A stretch of 43,745 nt of DNA from Akkermansiaceae bacterium UBA7890 (GCA_002501065.1 DLRK01000087.1:1-43745); one strand, 5' to 3'; positions 8,915 through 18,514 are shown, numbered from the stretch's first letter. The notes: generated by a model from the letters alone, not told the origin. Made by a program: numbers and translations.

Positions 8915-11224
8915 TTAAAACTTCAGCTGTAACTCCGCCGTCGCCACCGACGCCACATCCGGTCGGTCCTGCAGCGAATTCCAGATGGCCTGCACACCGC
9001 GCTCCACCTTGCCCCGGAAGACCTCCCGACCATCCGCCTTCACCACCACCGGCTGATCCAGATCCAGCAACTGGTCACTCAGGCGCAACTTGAGCTCCTT
9101 CCGGCCACCCGCACTGAGGGTGATCTCCTGCCCCTTCACCTCCGCTGTCACCGTCTGCCCACCCTTCGCCGTGCCCCTGGCTGCACCGAGCCAGTAAAAC
9201 CGCTCGTGCGTGCGCCCGCTCTGATGCCACACGATTTTCTTCGGCCACGGATTGCGCGTCCTGGCGATCATCCACGGCAGGGCCTCGCGATCATCACGAT
9301 TCATCCAATGCCCATGCTGGGGATAGATCGTAACCTTGTGCTCGTAGCCCCCGGGATCCTCCTTGCGCAGGTCACCGAGTTTCTTTCCCCATTCGGCGGC
9401 CACCCTGTTCCGCCCGTAGGCCCCATCCTTGCCACCCATGAAGATCATGAAGGGCAGATTGCGCAGACCGAGCGGGTTGGCATTGTTGGGATGCCCCGCC
9501 ATCATGGCGGCCGAGGCCAAGCGGTCCGCCATCCGCGGCGCAAGCTGGTAGACACCATCACCACCCGCCGAGTAGCCCATGAGGTAGACGCGGTTGGCAT
9601 CGACGCCGCGGGTTATCACGAAATTCTCGATCAGGCGGTCGAACAGGTCGTCAATATGCCCCTGGTGCCAGAGGTTCCAGGTATTGGTGGGCGCCCGCGG
9701 GGCCACCACGACTCCCTCCTCTGGTTCGTAGAGCCGGATCTGGTTCTGCCACTGCTGGTCGTTGACCCGGGCCGGGGCTCCTCCCCCACCATGCATCGAG
9801 ATCCAGAGGGAACGCTTCCCCTCAGCTGCCTTCCCGAAGGTGCGCTCCAGAATCTTCATCTCCTTTCCGGCGGCCTTCACCACCTTGCCCTCCATCTCCG
9901 CCTTACGCTCTTCCGCGAGTTCCTTGCGCAGAGCCTGCCAGATCAGCGTCCTCGCCTCTTCCGCATCCTTCCTGGAAAGGGCGCCTTCCGGGACCGAGAG
10001 ATGACGCTCCTCCGGCAGGAGAGCCAGCCACTGCCTGACCGCCTTGAGATGCACGCTGTCCTTTCCCAGTTCGGGCCAGACCAGGTCGATCGTTCCCTCC
10101 CCTTCCTTCACCGCCTTGAAGCTCTCCCAGCGAACTTCCTCGCCGTGCTTCACGCGCAGACGATACTCGGTCCCGGTCCTGACCTTGACTGCGGGCATGT
10201 CGTTGAGGTCAGTGGTCCCGGCCCTCGTAGTCACCGTCTCCAGGACCTTGCCCCTGCTGTTGAGCAGTTCCACCGTACCCACCAGACGTTCCCCGCCCTG
10301 CTTCTCCCGCAACCGGAGGTAAACGGTGGCCTCCTTCGCCTTCTCCCCCTGGTCCTTTGCATATCGCCCGGTCACGTTGACAGCGGCCACCTCCTGGTTC
10401 TGGAGATCCCACACCATCGGGAAGTGCGCACCAGTCTTCTTCCACGAAGTAGCCCAGATCGCATGCCGCCAGTCCTCCGCGATGGCCTTGGAAGCATCCC
10501 CCACGAACCAGGCACGATTCAACCCGGCATTGCTGTACTCGTCCGCCCCGGTGAAGTGCCAGGTCCCGGAATCGTAGACCTCAACCCAGGTGTGATTGCC
10601 ACGCTTGTTGCTCCACAGGGCTGTTCCGGCCACCCGGGCGGGCACGCCCACCGAACGACAGGCGTCCACCATGATGATCGAGAGTCCGGTGCAGGTGGCC
10701 TTGCCTAGTTCAATCGACTCCGAGGGACTCTGGTTGGGCGCCTTCCGGCCCGTATTGTAATGCACCTTGATGAGCTTGAAGAAGTCCTTGTTGATGGCCT
10801 GGGCTGCTTCCGTGGTTGTCCTGCAGTCCTTCACCAGCTCCGCACACTTCCGGTAGAAGTCCGCCCGCCACGCCTCACGGGTCTCATCGAGAGAAGCGTA
10901 GGGAACCACATCGTTGAAAAAGACCTCCTCCGGCAATCCCTTCACCCACGGGAACGCTTCCCGCGCCTTGAGCGCCAGCCCCAGATTATCCAGCAGGAAT
11001 TCGCTCTTGAGCGCCTTCAGGTCCGCCGCCGACATGCCTTCCACGAGGAAAACCGCCGCTTTCTCACCAAACTCGCCATGCTTTTCACGGGCCGTTTTCA
11101 CGAAAGTCGAGATTTCCACCGCGTTGCCTGCTGCAACCGCGAGACGTTTCTCCCACTCTGCTTCCGCCCAGCCGGGACCAATCGAGAGAAACCCCGCCAG
11201 AAAGAAGATTGCCAGCTTCTTCAT
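8915..11224 (-). CDS. Secreted transglutaminase-like / PHB-depolymerase-like esterase fusion
   Basis: 769-residue exported protein with a clear signal peptide (about residues 1-20). Residues about 115-260 form a transglutaminase-like fold with Cys178 ('GKATCTGLS'), His211 ('GNHTWVEVY') and Asp228 ('FTGADEYS'), the order expected for a Cys-His-Asp triad. About 280-375 is a beta-rich linker. Residues about 470-660 are an alpha/beta hydrolase of the poly(3-hydroxybutyrate) depolymerase/feruloyl esterase type: 'SMHGGGG' oxyanion loop, elbow 'GYSAGG' (Ser552), Asp600 in 'GGKDG' and His637 in 'YPQHGHW'. The last 100 residues form another beta domain. Both active sites look intact. Target unknown, plausibly a polymer with both amide and ester bonds. 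The CBM9-like gene follows after 10 bases. Confidence 0.85.
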   Translation of the reverse strand: MKKLAIFFLAGFLSIGPGWAEAEWEKRLAVAAGNAVEISTFVKTAREKHGEFGEKAAVFLVEGMSAADLKALKSEFLLDNLGLALKAREAFPWVKGLPEEVFFNDVVPYASLDETREAWRADFYRKCAELVKDCRTTTEAAQAINKDFFKLIKVHYNTGRKAPNQSPSESIELGKATCTGLSIIMVDACRSVGVPARVAGTALWSNKRGNHTWVEVYDSGTWHFTGADEYSNAGLNRAWFVGDASKAIAEDWRHAIWATSWKKTGAHFPMVWDLQNQEVAAVNVTGRYAKDQGEKAKEATVYLRLREKQGGERLVGTVELLNSRGKVLETVTTRAGTTDLNDMPAVKVRTGTEYRLRVKHGEEVRWESFKAVKEGEGTIDLVWPELGKDSVHLKAVRQWLALLPEERHLSVPEGALSRKDAEEARTLIWQALRKELAEERKAEMEGKVVKAAGKEMKILERTFGKAAEGKRSLWISMHGGGGAPARVNDQQWQNQIRLYEPEEGVVVAPRAPTNTWNLWHQGHIDDLFDRLIENFVITRGVDANRVYLMGYSAGGDGVYQLAPRMADRLASAAMMAGHPNNANPLGLRNLPFMIFMGGKDGAYGRNRVAAEWGKKLGDLRKEDPGGYEHKVTIYPQHGHWMNRDDREALPWMIARTRNPWPKKIVWHQSGRTHERFYWLGAARGTAKGGQTVTAEVKGQEITLSAGGRKELKLRLSDQLLDLDQPVVVKADGREVFRGKVERGVQAIWNSLQDRPDVASVATAELQLKF

Positions 11225-11298
11225 GGTGCGAACCTAGCGGCTGGGGGGACGCGGGCAAGAACCTAAGGACCGCTCTCCCGGCCAGGCCTCAGTCCACT

Positions 11299-12786
11299 TC
11301 ACTTCTTCTCCGCATCCTTCCGCTGCTGGATGAGGAACTCAAGCCGTCGAAGTTCCTCTCCCACCTCGCGCAGGTCGGCGGTGGCGAGATCATAGGAAGC
11401 CTTGGCTGTCCCAAGGGCCGCCACGGCTTCCTCGGAGGCCGCATCGTCCTTCTCCTTCTGGGCCTTCGCCTGGGCGACCCGTTCTTCCGCCGTGTGCACC
11501 AGCCGCAGGGTGGCCTTGACGCGGGTCTCATGGCGCCGGCGGATGGCACGCGCCTGGTTGACAATGCGCTCCGCATTCTGCTTCAGCCGTTCCGCATTGC
11601 GGACCTGCTGTTCCCAGTTTCGCCGCTGGGTCGCATCCTCGCGTGGAATGGCATCACGCCTCTTCCTTGTTTCCTCAATCTTCTGCTCCGCCTGCTTTAC
11701 CGCCTCCATTTTTCTCTCAATGTCCTCGGCGGCCCGCTGGACCATCCTTTCATCCTGCTCCACCCGCCGGGCCTTCTCCTTCACCTGCCCCTCCATGCGG
11801 GCCACGTTGGCCACCCCACGAGCGGCACCGGCCTTCAAGCGGGTGGCAATCTGCTGGGCCCGGATCCATTCCGCCTTCGCCTCGTTCTTGACCGCTTCCC
11901 GTCGGGTCCGTTCCTCACTCATTCCGGCAAGAGCCCCGGCAAACTCTGCGGTGGTGGCCTTCTCGCCCAGGGCTGCCGCAGCCAGTGGACGCTCCGGCTC
12001 AAGGGAGAGCCAGCGGGTGCGGAATAATTCCATCAGGGGCTGCGCACTCTCCTTCCGGATTCCCGAGAGTTCGTCCCTTCCTATGCGAAAATCGCGATAG
12101 GGCGAGTGCGGCAGGATCACGCCACCCTCTGTCAGAAGGATCTCCCTGCACCGCAGTCGCGACCCATCGGCCAGAAAGAGCGACCAACCCTCCAACGCCC
12201 CGGTCACGGGCGCCCGCAGGACCACTGCCATCGCTTCCGTCTCCACCGAAAAGGACTTCCGCCCCAGGAGGAGGGACTCGACAGTCACCCGCCCCTCTGC
12301 CAATCCGACCACGCGACCTTCCATGAAATCGCCGTCACGCAGGAAAACGCCCTGCCGGTCGAAACGCAGCACCTCGGCGTCCCGCGATCGCAGGGGCTGA
12401 AAGAAAAGGGCCGTGGTATTCTGCCTGGTCAGCAGCAGGGTTTCATCCTGCTGTGCGAAGGTCACTACCTTCCCGTCCATCTTCACCGCCGCCCGCGCCA
12501 GGAAACTGCCATTGGTGGTAAGCACTCCGGTTCCACCGATGCGCCACTGCTGGTCCCCGGGCGTAAGGTCCAGGGAAGCAAGATCCGCCAACGCAATCCG
12601 CACCTTTTCACCGGACCCGCTCGCCACCTCCAGGGCATCACCCTCCCGGAAGGTTACCGTCCCCTGATTGGTCTCCCCCTTGGTGGTGGTCACCACATCA
12701 GCCCACGCCCCGGGGAACAAACCCAACAGCGCAGCCACCATGGAAGCGAACCTCACCCTCACCGGGTCTCTCTGGGGCCTTTTCAT
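11299..12786 (-). CDS. Exported beta-rich and coiled-coil protein of unknown function
   Basis: 495 residues. A basic start and hydrophobic stretch (about residues 14-29, ending 'GAWADV') look like a signal peptide. Residues 30-260 are beta-rich and contain repeated short units such as 'TNQGTVTFREGDALEV', 'DRQGVFLRDGDFMEGRVVGL' and 'LADGSRLRCREILL'. This resembles the small-barrel repeats of secreted proteins that sense or scaffold, but I assign no family. Residues about 290-495 are a long charged coiled coil rich in Ala, Glu, Arg and Lys. The ATG overlaps the stop of the upstream zinc-ribbon gene by four bases (ATGA), so the two are translationally coupled and may work together at the envelope. 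No enzyme motif was found. Confidence 0.75.
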   Translation of the reverse strand: MKRPQRDPVRVRFASMVAALLGLFPGAWADVVTTTKGETNQGTVTFREGDALEVASGSGEKVRIALADLASLDLTPGDQQWRIGGTGVLTTNGSFLARAAVKMDGKVVTFAQQDETLLLTRQNTTALFFQPLRSRDAEVLRFDRQGVFLRDGDFMEGRVVGLAEGRVTVESLLLGRKSFSVETEAMAVVLRAPVTGALEGWSLFLADGSRLRCREILLTEGGVILPHSPYRDFRIGRDELSGIRKESAQPLMELFRTRWLSLEPERPLAAAALGEKATTAEFAGALAGMSEERTRREAVKNEAKAEWIRAQQIATRLKAGAARGVANVARMEGQVKEKARRVEQDERMVQRAAEDIERKMEAVKQAEQKIEETRKRRDAIPREDATQRRNWEQQVRNAERLKQNAERIVNQARAIRRRHETRVKATLRLVHTAEERVAQAKAQKEKDDAASEEAVAALGTAKASYDLATADLREVGEELRRLEFLIQQRKDAEKK

Positions 12787-13220
12787 TTTCGTCCCTTCTC
12801 GATCAAGGCAATATGCTCCCCGCCCTCCTTCTCAAGCTGTTCAGTGGATTTTCCGCCCTGGAGCCGGGACCAGGACCACCAGAGATTCATGTAGTAGAGC
12901 ATCATGAATCCGATCAATCCGGAAAAGGCGGCAAAAAGCAGGGAAGGTGCCAAGAAGTCACCACCAAGGACAAGGCCGACGATCAGCGCCACCAAGGTGA
13001 ACCCCAGAAGACCAACCATCACCGGTTTGGTCCTGGCTGGATTGAACATCGAAGACTGACAACGCACACAACTCATCTTCTCATACGTATCATCACTGTT
13101 GGCCCTGTAGGTTCTCCAAGTGAGGTGATCGAAGGGGTTATGTGCCTTGCACCGATAACACCAGTAGGCATCGGGGTTCGAAACCACAGGATTCGTGGTC
13201 AATGGCTCTTCGTCAGTCAT
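12783..13220 (-). CDS. Small zinc-ribbon membrane protein
   Basis: 145 residues from the ATG at 13220; a GTG nine bases upstream is possible. Residues about 17-55 hold two Cys pairs, 'CYRC' and 'CVRC', about 30 residues apart, consistent with a zinc ribbon facing the cytoplasm. Two hydrophobic segments (about 67-85 and 89-110) follow, then a Trp-rich amphipathic stretch and a charged tail. GGGGAGG lies directly before the ATG, which is unusually close for a ribosome site and leaves the start uncertain. Function unknown. Translational coupling to the coiled-coil protein suggests a shared envelope role. Confidence 0.7.
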   Translation of the reverse strand: MTDEEPLTTNPVVSNPDAYWCYRCKAHNPFDHLTWRTYRANSDDTYEKMSCVRCQSSMFNPARTKPVMVGLLGFTLVALIVGLVLGGDFLAPSLLFAAFSGLIGFMMLYYMNLWWSWSRLQGGKSTEQLEKEGGEHIALIEKGRK

Positions 13221-13299
13221 CCTCCCCACCCTATCCGTCCGTTACCAGCAGGGCAACTCCCCAGGCATTCATTTCCGCCCACCCGGACCCGACACTGTG

Positions 13300-16200
13300 T
13301 TACCGGTCCTCAAGCTGTATTCTGCGGACCATTTCCAAGGCCTTGCGAGCAGGTTCAAGGTTCGGTTCCAGTTTCAGTGCCTCCTCCAGCATGCCCACCG
13401 CCGCTCCCAGGTTCCCGTAACTCGCCAGCATGGTCCCGTAATCAAGATAGAACTCCGCCTGCGGTTCGAGGGCGAGGGCGCGCTCGAAATGTGCCGCCGC
13501 CCGTTCCGGCTGCCGTTGTGCCTTGTATTTTTTTCCTCTCTCGTGGTGTCGGCGGGCGATTCCGGATTCAAGAGCCACCCGCCGGCTGCCACTCGCCTGC
13601 TCATGAGCGGCTTCCAGGAAATAGAGTGCCTCTTCCGGAAGGCGCTCCTCGAACTGCCGTGCCATGAATTCCAACGCGTAGACCGGATCCACCGGCTTGG
13701 TAAACCATCGCCCTGCCAGCGGAGGGGCCCAGGTGTGCCACCTCTCTCCATCCGCCCTACGAAGCGCCTTCAGGTCCGCCCCGATGACAGCCGCCTCGAG
13801 CGATCCTCGGTAGATCCCCATCACTTCTCCTCCTCCCCCGCAGAGGAAAGCCAGCGGAACGGTCATGGGAATGCTCACATCAAAGAGGGCTCGCTGAAAT
13901 TCGTGCAGGGAATCCAGCGAGGAATTCTCGATACTTCCCCACTCGAAAGGCCAGCGCACTTCCGCCATCACACCTGTTGCCTTCTCACGTAACTCCTCCC
14001 CGTCCACATTGAGGGCAGCAACCAGCGGCAACCCCATCACCCGATAGGTTCCGGCCGCCCGGGCCATGCGCTCCAGTTCACGCCTCGAAACCGGACAATC
14101 CGCCGACCAGAGCACAACCAACTGGGGAGCCCCCTGACCCATGAGAAGTCCCGGCTCTCCATCCGCACTCCTGAAGGCCAGCGGCGGGAGCAGAATCCTG
14201 GCCGGAGGATTGATGCGGGCGGTGTCATCCCGACCTGCCGGAGAGGGAGTCGCGGGAGTGGCTGCAATTGACCGGGAGGTTCTCTCTACCGGCACCGCTC
14301 CACCACTACCCTGCTTCAGGCGAAAAGCTCCCCCTGCCCCCAATCCTCCAAATTCCTCCACCTTGCCTCCCGGCCAGATCACCCGTGCCCTGCTCGCCTT
14401 TCCGGTCTCTCCCAGTCCGAAATGCAGCCAGCGACTCGACTGCGACAGGAACAGGTCCCCCGCCCGGACGGACCTGACGGATCGCACAGTCCCCGCCGCT
14501 TCCCCGGCCATCAGTTCGACCACCGCGCCGATGGCATTACGATTGCACTCGCTGCCCTCAAGAAGCAGGGCCACAGAATCCCCCGGACGTGTCGAGTTGT
14601 GTGAATTCAACATCAACCGCAGGCGGGGTGCGGTCCGGTCACGATACCAGAGGTCCAGATCACCGTCCTGGTCCCAGTCCACCACCGCAAGCGCCCGTCC
14701 GTCGCCATCCTGATCCAGTCCGATTACCGAAGACACATCGGCAAATCCCCCCACCCGGTCGTTAAGAAGGCACCGGTTGCGTTCGCGTCCGCTCCACGAG
14801 CGCCCGTCCCGCACCATCTGCAGGAGGGCGGTCCAGGCATTGCCATAGATTCGAGGGTCGGCCTGCTGCTTCGGCGACACGACCTGCCGCCAGAAGAAAC
14901 TTCACAGATCATCAGGCTCCCGACCGGTGAGGAACCCGTTTGAAATCACCAGGTCCTCCCATCCATCGTTGTTGAGATCCCCGAAACCCGAACTCCAGGC
15001 CCACTGGCCCAGATGACTGCGGGTCACTTCACTCACATCCTGGAATTCAGTTCCCTTCTCGCCCTGACCTCCCGCAAAGAGCGAATTTCCCCGGGCCATC
15101 CTCCGCAGATCTCCCACCAGCGCAGCATCGGCACCCTCCTTGAAGAACTCCTGCCGGCTCACCCGGTTCCCCGCCGCCGAAAACATGTTTCCCACGTAAA
15201 GGTCCGGGGCTCCGTCCCGGTTATAGTCGCCCCACGCCACCGACATTCCGGACGCCATGTCCTCCACCTGCAACGCACCCGCAATTTGCCGGAAGCGGCC
15301 CCCCTCATTCCGATAGAAGCAATTCCGACCAAAATCGTTGGCCACATAGAGATCCGGGTCGCCATCCCGGTCGTAGTCCTCCCAGGCCGCGCCAAAACTC
15401 CACCGGGTGTTGTCGACACCCAGGCCCACTGCTTCCGTGGCATCCGCAAACCCGAACATCCCGAGATTTTTCAACAGGACGTTGCGCCCGCCGTTCTCAG
15501 CATCATTAAAGGGGAGAGGAGCTCTCACCTCGAACCCCCGCCGTTCCGCGTTGTCCCCCGCACTGTAGACACAGACATAAATATCCAGCAGTCCGTCGCT
15601 GTCGAAATCGGCCGCACTCAGGGAGAAGGGATAACGCGCGCCCGGATGGCCACCCCGCAGGCTGAAAATTCCAGTGCCGTCATTCTCCAGGAAGACGACC
15701 ATTGCGATGGTCGCCACCACCAGGTCCTCGTCCCCGTCATTGTCGAGATCGACCAGCAGTGCGCTTCGTGAATCTTCCAGCCAGTTCACTCCCGCCTCGG
15801 CCGAGGTATCCTCCACCGTGCCATCGGGCTGCTGGACATACAGCCGGTTCGGCAGACTTCCCGCGTCACAGACGTAGAGGTCCTCAAGTCCATCCCCATT
15901 GACATCTCCCACCGCCAGTCCGTGATGCCCTGTCAGCGAAAAATCTCCCAGGCGCGTCAGCCTGGTGGCCCAGTCCCCGGTTCCCCGCAGAACCTGCTCA
16001 CGGTAATGGGGCGTCCCGCCCAGCACGGCCGGCCCAACATCGACGAATCCCTGTCCCGGATTTCCAACAAGGGATTCCTCATAGTGCCGCACCTGGAGAG
16101 ATGCCAGCCGCGGAGGATCCTCCCGGGTCCAGCGGGTGTGCCACGAGGTAGTGACCTGGCGACGGGAGACTCCATCCACTTCCCCGCTTCTCAACTCCAC

Positions 16201-16824
16201 CATCACCTCCGCGGAAAACCCTGAATCAAGTTCCTGCCCCGCCAGCACCTTGATCGACATGTCGGGAACCACGTCCGGGGGGACCTTCCCCAACCAGTCA
16301 GCGCGGGTTGCCGCGAAGCCCTCCCACCCGTGATGGCTCTCCGCATCGACAAGGGACTCCTCCGGGCGCAGGAACTGAATACCCCCGTGATTCTCCACCA
16401 CCTTGAGTCTGGCGGGACGCAGATCCGAACAGACGAAACTCTCCGCCAGCATTCCTGCCTCACCTGAAGAAAATAAGGCGTGCAACCTCCGGACCACCGC
16501 CGCGCTTCGGTTCTCGGATTCCCATTCCCTCCCCGGTTCCAGCTTCTCCAGCTCGGCCTCGATTCCCCCGGGTTCCGGGCGCCGCGAGCTCTGAACGGGG
16601 GTCCCCGCCACCACCCGCAGCACTCCCGGTTCCCTGCCTCCCGGGCTTTCCCCCCGGACCTGGAGGGCCACCAACTCATCATCAAGGTTCAATGGCAGGG
16701 GCCTGGGATCAATCCCTCCCGACTCCTGCAGAGGATCCCGGCCAAGCTCCTCCTTCCTGTCACACCCCCCCAGACCCCACCCCAGCACACTTGTGGCGAA
16801 AACCAGAAAGAGACGAGCCGACAT
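13300..16824 (-). CDS. Putative selenocysteine-containing CRTAC1-like (FG-GAP/ASPIC) lipoprotein, read through UGA
   Basis: I annotate one gene of 1174 residues with Sec641 at the UGA 14902-14904. The start ATG at 16824 gives a lipoprotein signal: hydrophobic 5-18, lipobox LGGC, Cys21. FG-GAP/VCBS calcium loops follow, with D-x-D/N-x-D-G motifs at about residues 307, 359, 406, 483, 533 and 616. The frame then reads 'GREPDDL', UGA, 'SFFWRQVVSPKQ' and continues without shift into another loop (about 716), the ASPIC/UnbV domain (about 761-825), a thioredoxin-like domain (about 883-1023, single Cys910 in 'SADCPVSRRE') and TPRs (about 1088-1168). The second half alone would start at a GTG inside the repeat domain with no signal. 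A bacterial SECIS-like hairpin follows the UGA. The alternative is a nonsense mutation of a Cys, Trp or Arg codon. The protein is probably anchored in the envelope; its role is unknown. Confidence 0.8.
14869..14896 (-). promoter_or_regulatory. SECIS-like hairpin directly after the in-frame UGA
   Basis: Counting the U of UGA as 1, CUUC at 9-12 pairs with GAAG at 33-36 and U13 is bulged. GGCGGC at 14-19 pairs with GUCGCC at 27-32 (one G-U). The loop is AGGUCGU at 20-26. The E. coli fdhF SECIS also has a bulged U and an AGGUCU loop, starting at position 21. The bulged U and the loop GU are the features SelB recognises there. The match in position and loop sequence was found by hand pairing, not by a folding program. 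Confidence 0.75.
14902..14904 (-). other. In-frame UGA, proposed selenocysteine codon (Sec641)
   Basis: The only stop between 16824 and 13300 in this frame. The flanking residues 'PDDL' and 'SFFWRQVV' read as continuous protein, and the domain series continues on both sides. Confidence 0.78.
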
Positions 16825-17046
16825 CGGACGGAACAAGCGTTGTCCCCTGCAACGCGAGCACCTCCCCGGAACTGTCCCGCCCTCCCCGGTTGCCCATTGC
16901 ACAGTTCCTGCCAGCACCCCAAGGAGCCCGGGCAGCAGCAAACACAAGGAGGTCACGACAAGAACCTGACGTTTTTCGACCCCGAGAACAACGTCAAGAA
17001 CAGGAGAGTCATTCCCCGAACGCTTCCCACACGGGAATATTGACGG

Positions 17047-17064
17047 GGAAAGGTCTGCCTTTCC
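17047..17064 (-). terminator. Weak hairpin after the sulfatase gene
   Basis: GGAAAGG and CCTTTCC form a seven-base stem around a four-base loop, 25 bases after the sulfatase stop. No T-run follows on the minus strand, so this is at best a partial terminator or attenuating structure. The rest of 16825-17089 holds no gene that I can support and presumably carries the leader of the selenoprotein gene. Confidence 0.25.
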
Positions 17065-17089
17065 ACCCCCCCGGGTCCGGGGAGAGTGC

Positions 17090-18514
17090 CTACCTCCCCT
17101 TCCAGTTCGAATCGGGTTCGTGGGCGGCATCAAGCAGATTGGCGGCATGCCTGGCGAGATCAGGGCGTCGCTCACTGAAGTCATGCTTCTCACCCGGATC
17201 ATTCGACATGTCGTAGAGCTCAATCCTTCCGGTGAACATCGGCCTGCGAATAGCCTTCCACTTCCCGAAGCGTACGGCCTGGGCCGACCCGCGCTCGTAG
17301 AACTCCCAGTACATCCGGGACTTCCGATCCCAACGCTTCTCACGCGGTTGGCCACGCAGGGATCCCGCAAAGCTGTCGCTGTCGATGTCCCCCGGTGGTT
17401 CCACTCCTGCAAGTTCTGCTGCGGTGGCCATCAGGTCCCCGAAATACCAGTGGGCATCATCCTCCGTTCCCGGCGCGATGGTGCCTGGCCACCAGGCGAT
17501 GGTGGGCACACGGATTCCCCCTTCGGTGAGATCCCGCTTCGTCCCACGCAAGGGGCCGTTCGAATCAAAAAAGTCGGCCTTGTGTCCACCTTCCTGGTGC
17601 GGTCCGTTATCTGAGGTGAAGATCACCAGGGTGTCCTTCTCTATCTTGAGCTCCTTCAGCAGATCGACTACGCGCCCGGTGTCCCGATCAATGTTCCGGA
17701 TCATGGCGGCGAAACCCTTTTCGGGCTCGGGCCAATCCTTATCCGCGAACTCTCCCAGGTCCGGCACTTCCATTCCCTTCTGGCCCGCTTCGTTGTTGGC
17801 ATGCGGCACGTTCAGCGAAAAGAAGAGAAAAAACGGCTGGCTGCGTTTGTCGCGAATGAATTTCTCCACCTCGGCAATGAAGAGATCCGGGGCATAGTCC
17901 ACGCGCTTGACCGCCACCCCGCGACCCGCCTGCGGCCTGCCTGGATTCTGGAAGGCCTTCCACCGCGGGATCACTTCGTTTCGCAGTTTCTGCACCTGGC
18001 CGTTTCGAATGAGGAACTCGGGATAGAAGTTGTGAGCGTGCCACATGTCCACGTAGCCGAAAAAGTGATCGAACCCCACGTCGTTGGGATTGCTCAACTT
18101 GTCCGGTGTCCCCAGCCCCCACTTCCCGATGCAGGCCGTCCTGTAATCCGCCTTCTGCAGGAGCGAGGCCACGGTGGGGTGCTTCGACCGGAGGACGATC
18201 GGCTTGGTCGAATTCCCCCGCACAACCGTATGGCCCATGTGTCGACCCGTCATGAGAACGCTTCGGGAGGGCGCGCAGACGGTGCATCCCGCGTAAAACT
18301 GCGTAAAGCGCATGCCCTGGGCCGCCATTTCATCCAGTCGCGGTGTCTTCAGGGTCTTCTGGCCAAAGCACCCGAGGTCCCCGTAACCGAGATCATCGGC
18401 CAGGATGAAGACGATATTCGGCGGGCGACGCTCTTCGACACCCTGGGCCCTGATCAGAGCAGAGGCGGCAAGGGCCGGAATGAGGAGGACTAATAAAGGG
18501 CGCCAGGGTCTCAC
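17090..18514 (-). CDS. Secreted Cys-type sulfatase (arylsulfatase family, S1)
   Basis: 474 residues, with a signal peptide at about residues 1-23. The sulfatase core begins 'NIVFILADDLGYGDLGCFG', giving the metal ligands Asp40 and Asp41. Cys80 in 'CAPSR' is the residue converted to formylglycine in Cys-type sulfatases; 'SVLMTGRHMGH' completes the signature. 'IFTSDNGPHQEGGHK' near residue 300 supplies the second Asp-Asn metal pair. It should hydrolyse a sulfate ester, probably on a polysaccharide, in the periplasm. The exact substrate cannot be told. The start is a GTG at 18514; no in-frame ATG nearby would keep the signal. It is divergent from the glucose-dehydrogenase-like gene, with a shared 197-base upstream region. 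The maturation enzyme is not in the window. Confidence 0.93.
   Translation of the reverse strand: MRPWRPLLVLLIPALAASALIRAQGVEERRPPNIVFILADDLGYGDLGCFGQKTLKTPRLDEMAAQGMRFTQFYAGCTVCAPSRSVLMTGRHMGHTVVRGNSTKPIVLRSKHPTVASLLQKADYRTACIGKWGLGTPDKLSNPNDVGFDHFFGYVDMWHAHNFYPEFLIRNGQVQKLRNEVIPRWKAFQNPGRPQAGRGVAVKRVDYAPDLFIAEVEKFIRDKRSQPFFLFFSLNVPHANNEAGQKGMEVPDLGEFADKDWPEPEKGFAAMIRNIDRDTGRVVDLLKELKIEKDTLVIFTSDNGPHQEGGHKADFFDSNGPLRGTKRDLTEGGIRVPTIAWWPGTIAPGTEDDAHWYFGDLMATAAELAGVEPPGDIDSDSFAGSLRGQPREKRWDRKSRMYWEFYERGSAQAVRFGKWKAIRRPMFTGRIELYDMSNDPGEKHDFSERRPDLARHAANLLDAAHEPDSNWKGR

Noticed and set aside
9206..10708. Long open frame antisense to the transglutaminase/esterase gene
   Set aside because: It mirrors a GC-rich coding strand, has no recognisable domain or signal, and the opposite strand has intact active-site motifs.
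14902..17412. A longer gene start for the selenoprotein, reaching into the sulfatase gene
   Set aside because: The extra 196 residues lack domain sense, overlap the sulfatase coding region on the same strand in another frame, and hide the clear lipoprotein signal at 16824.
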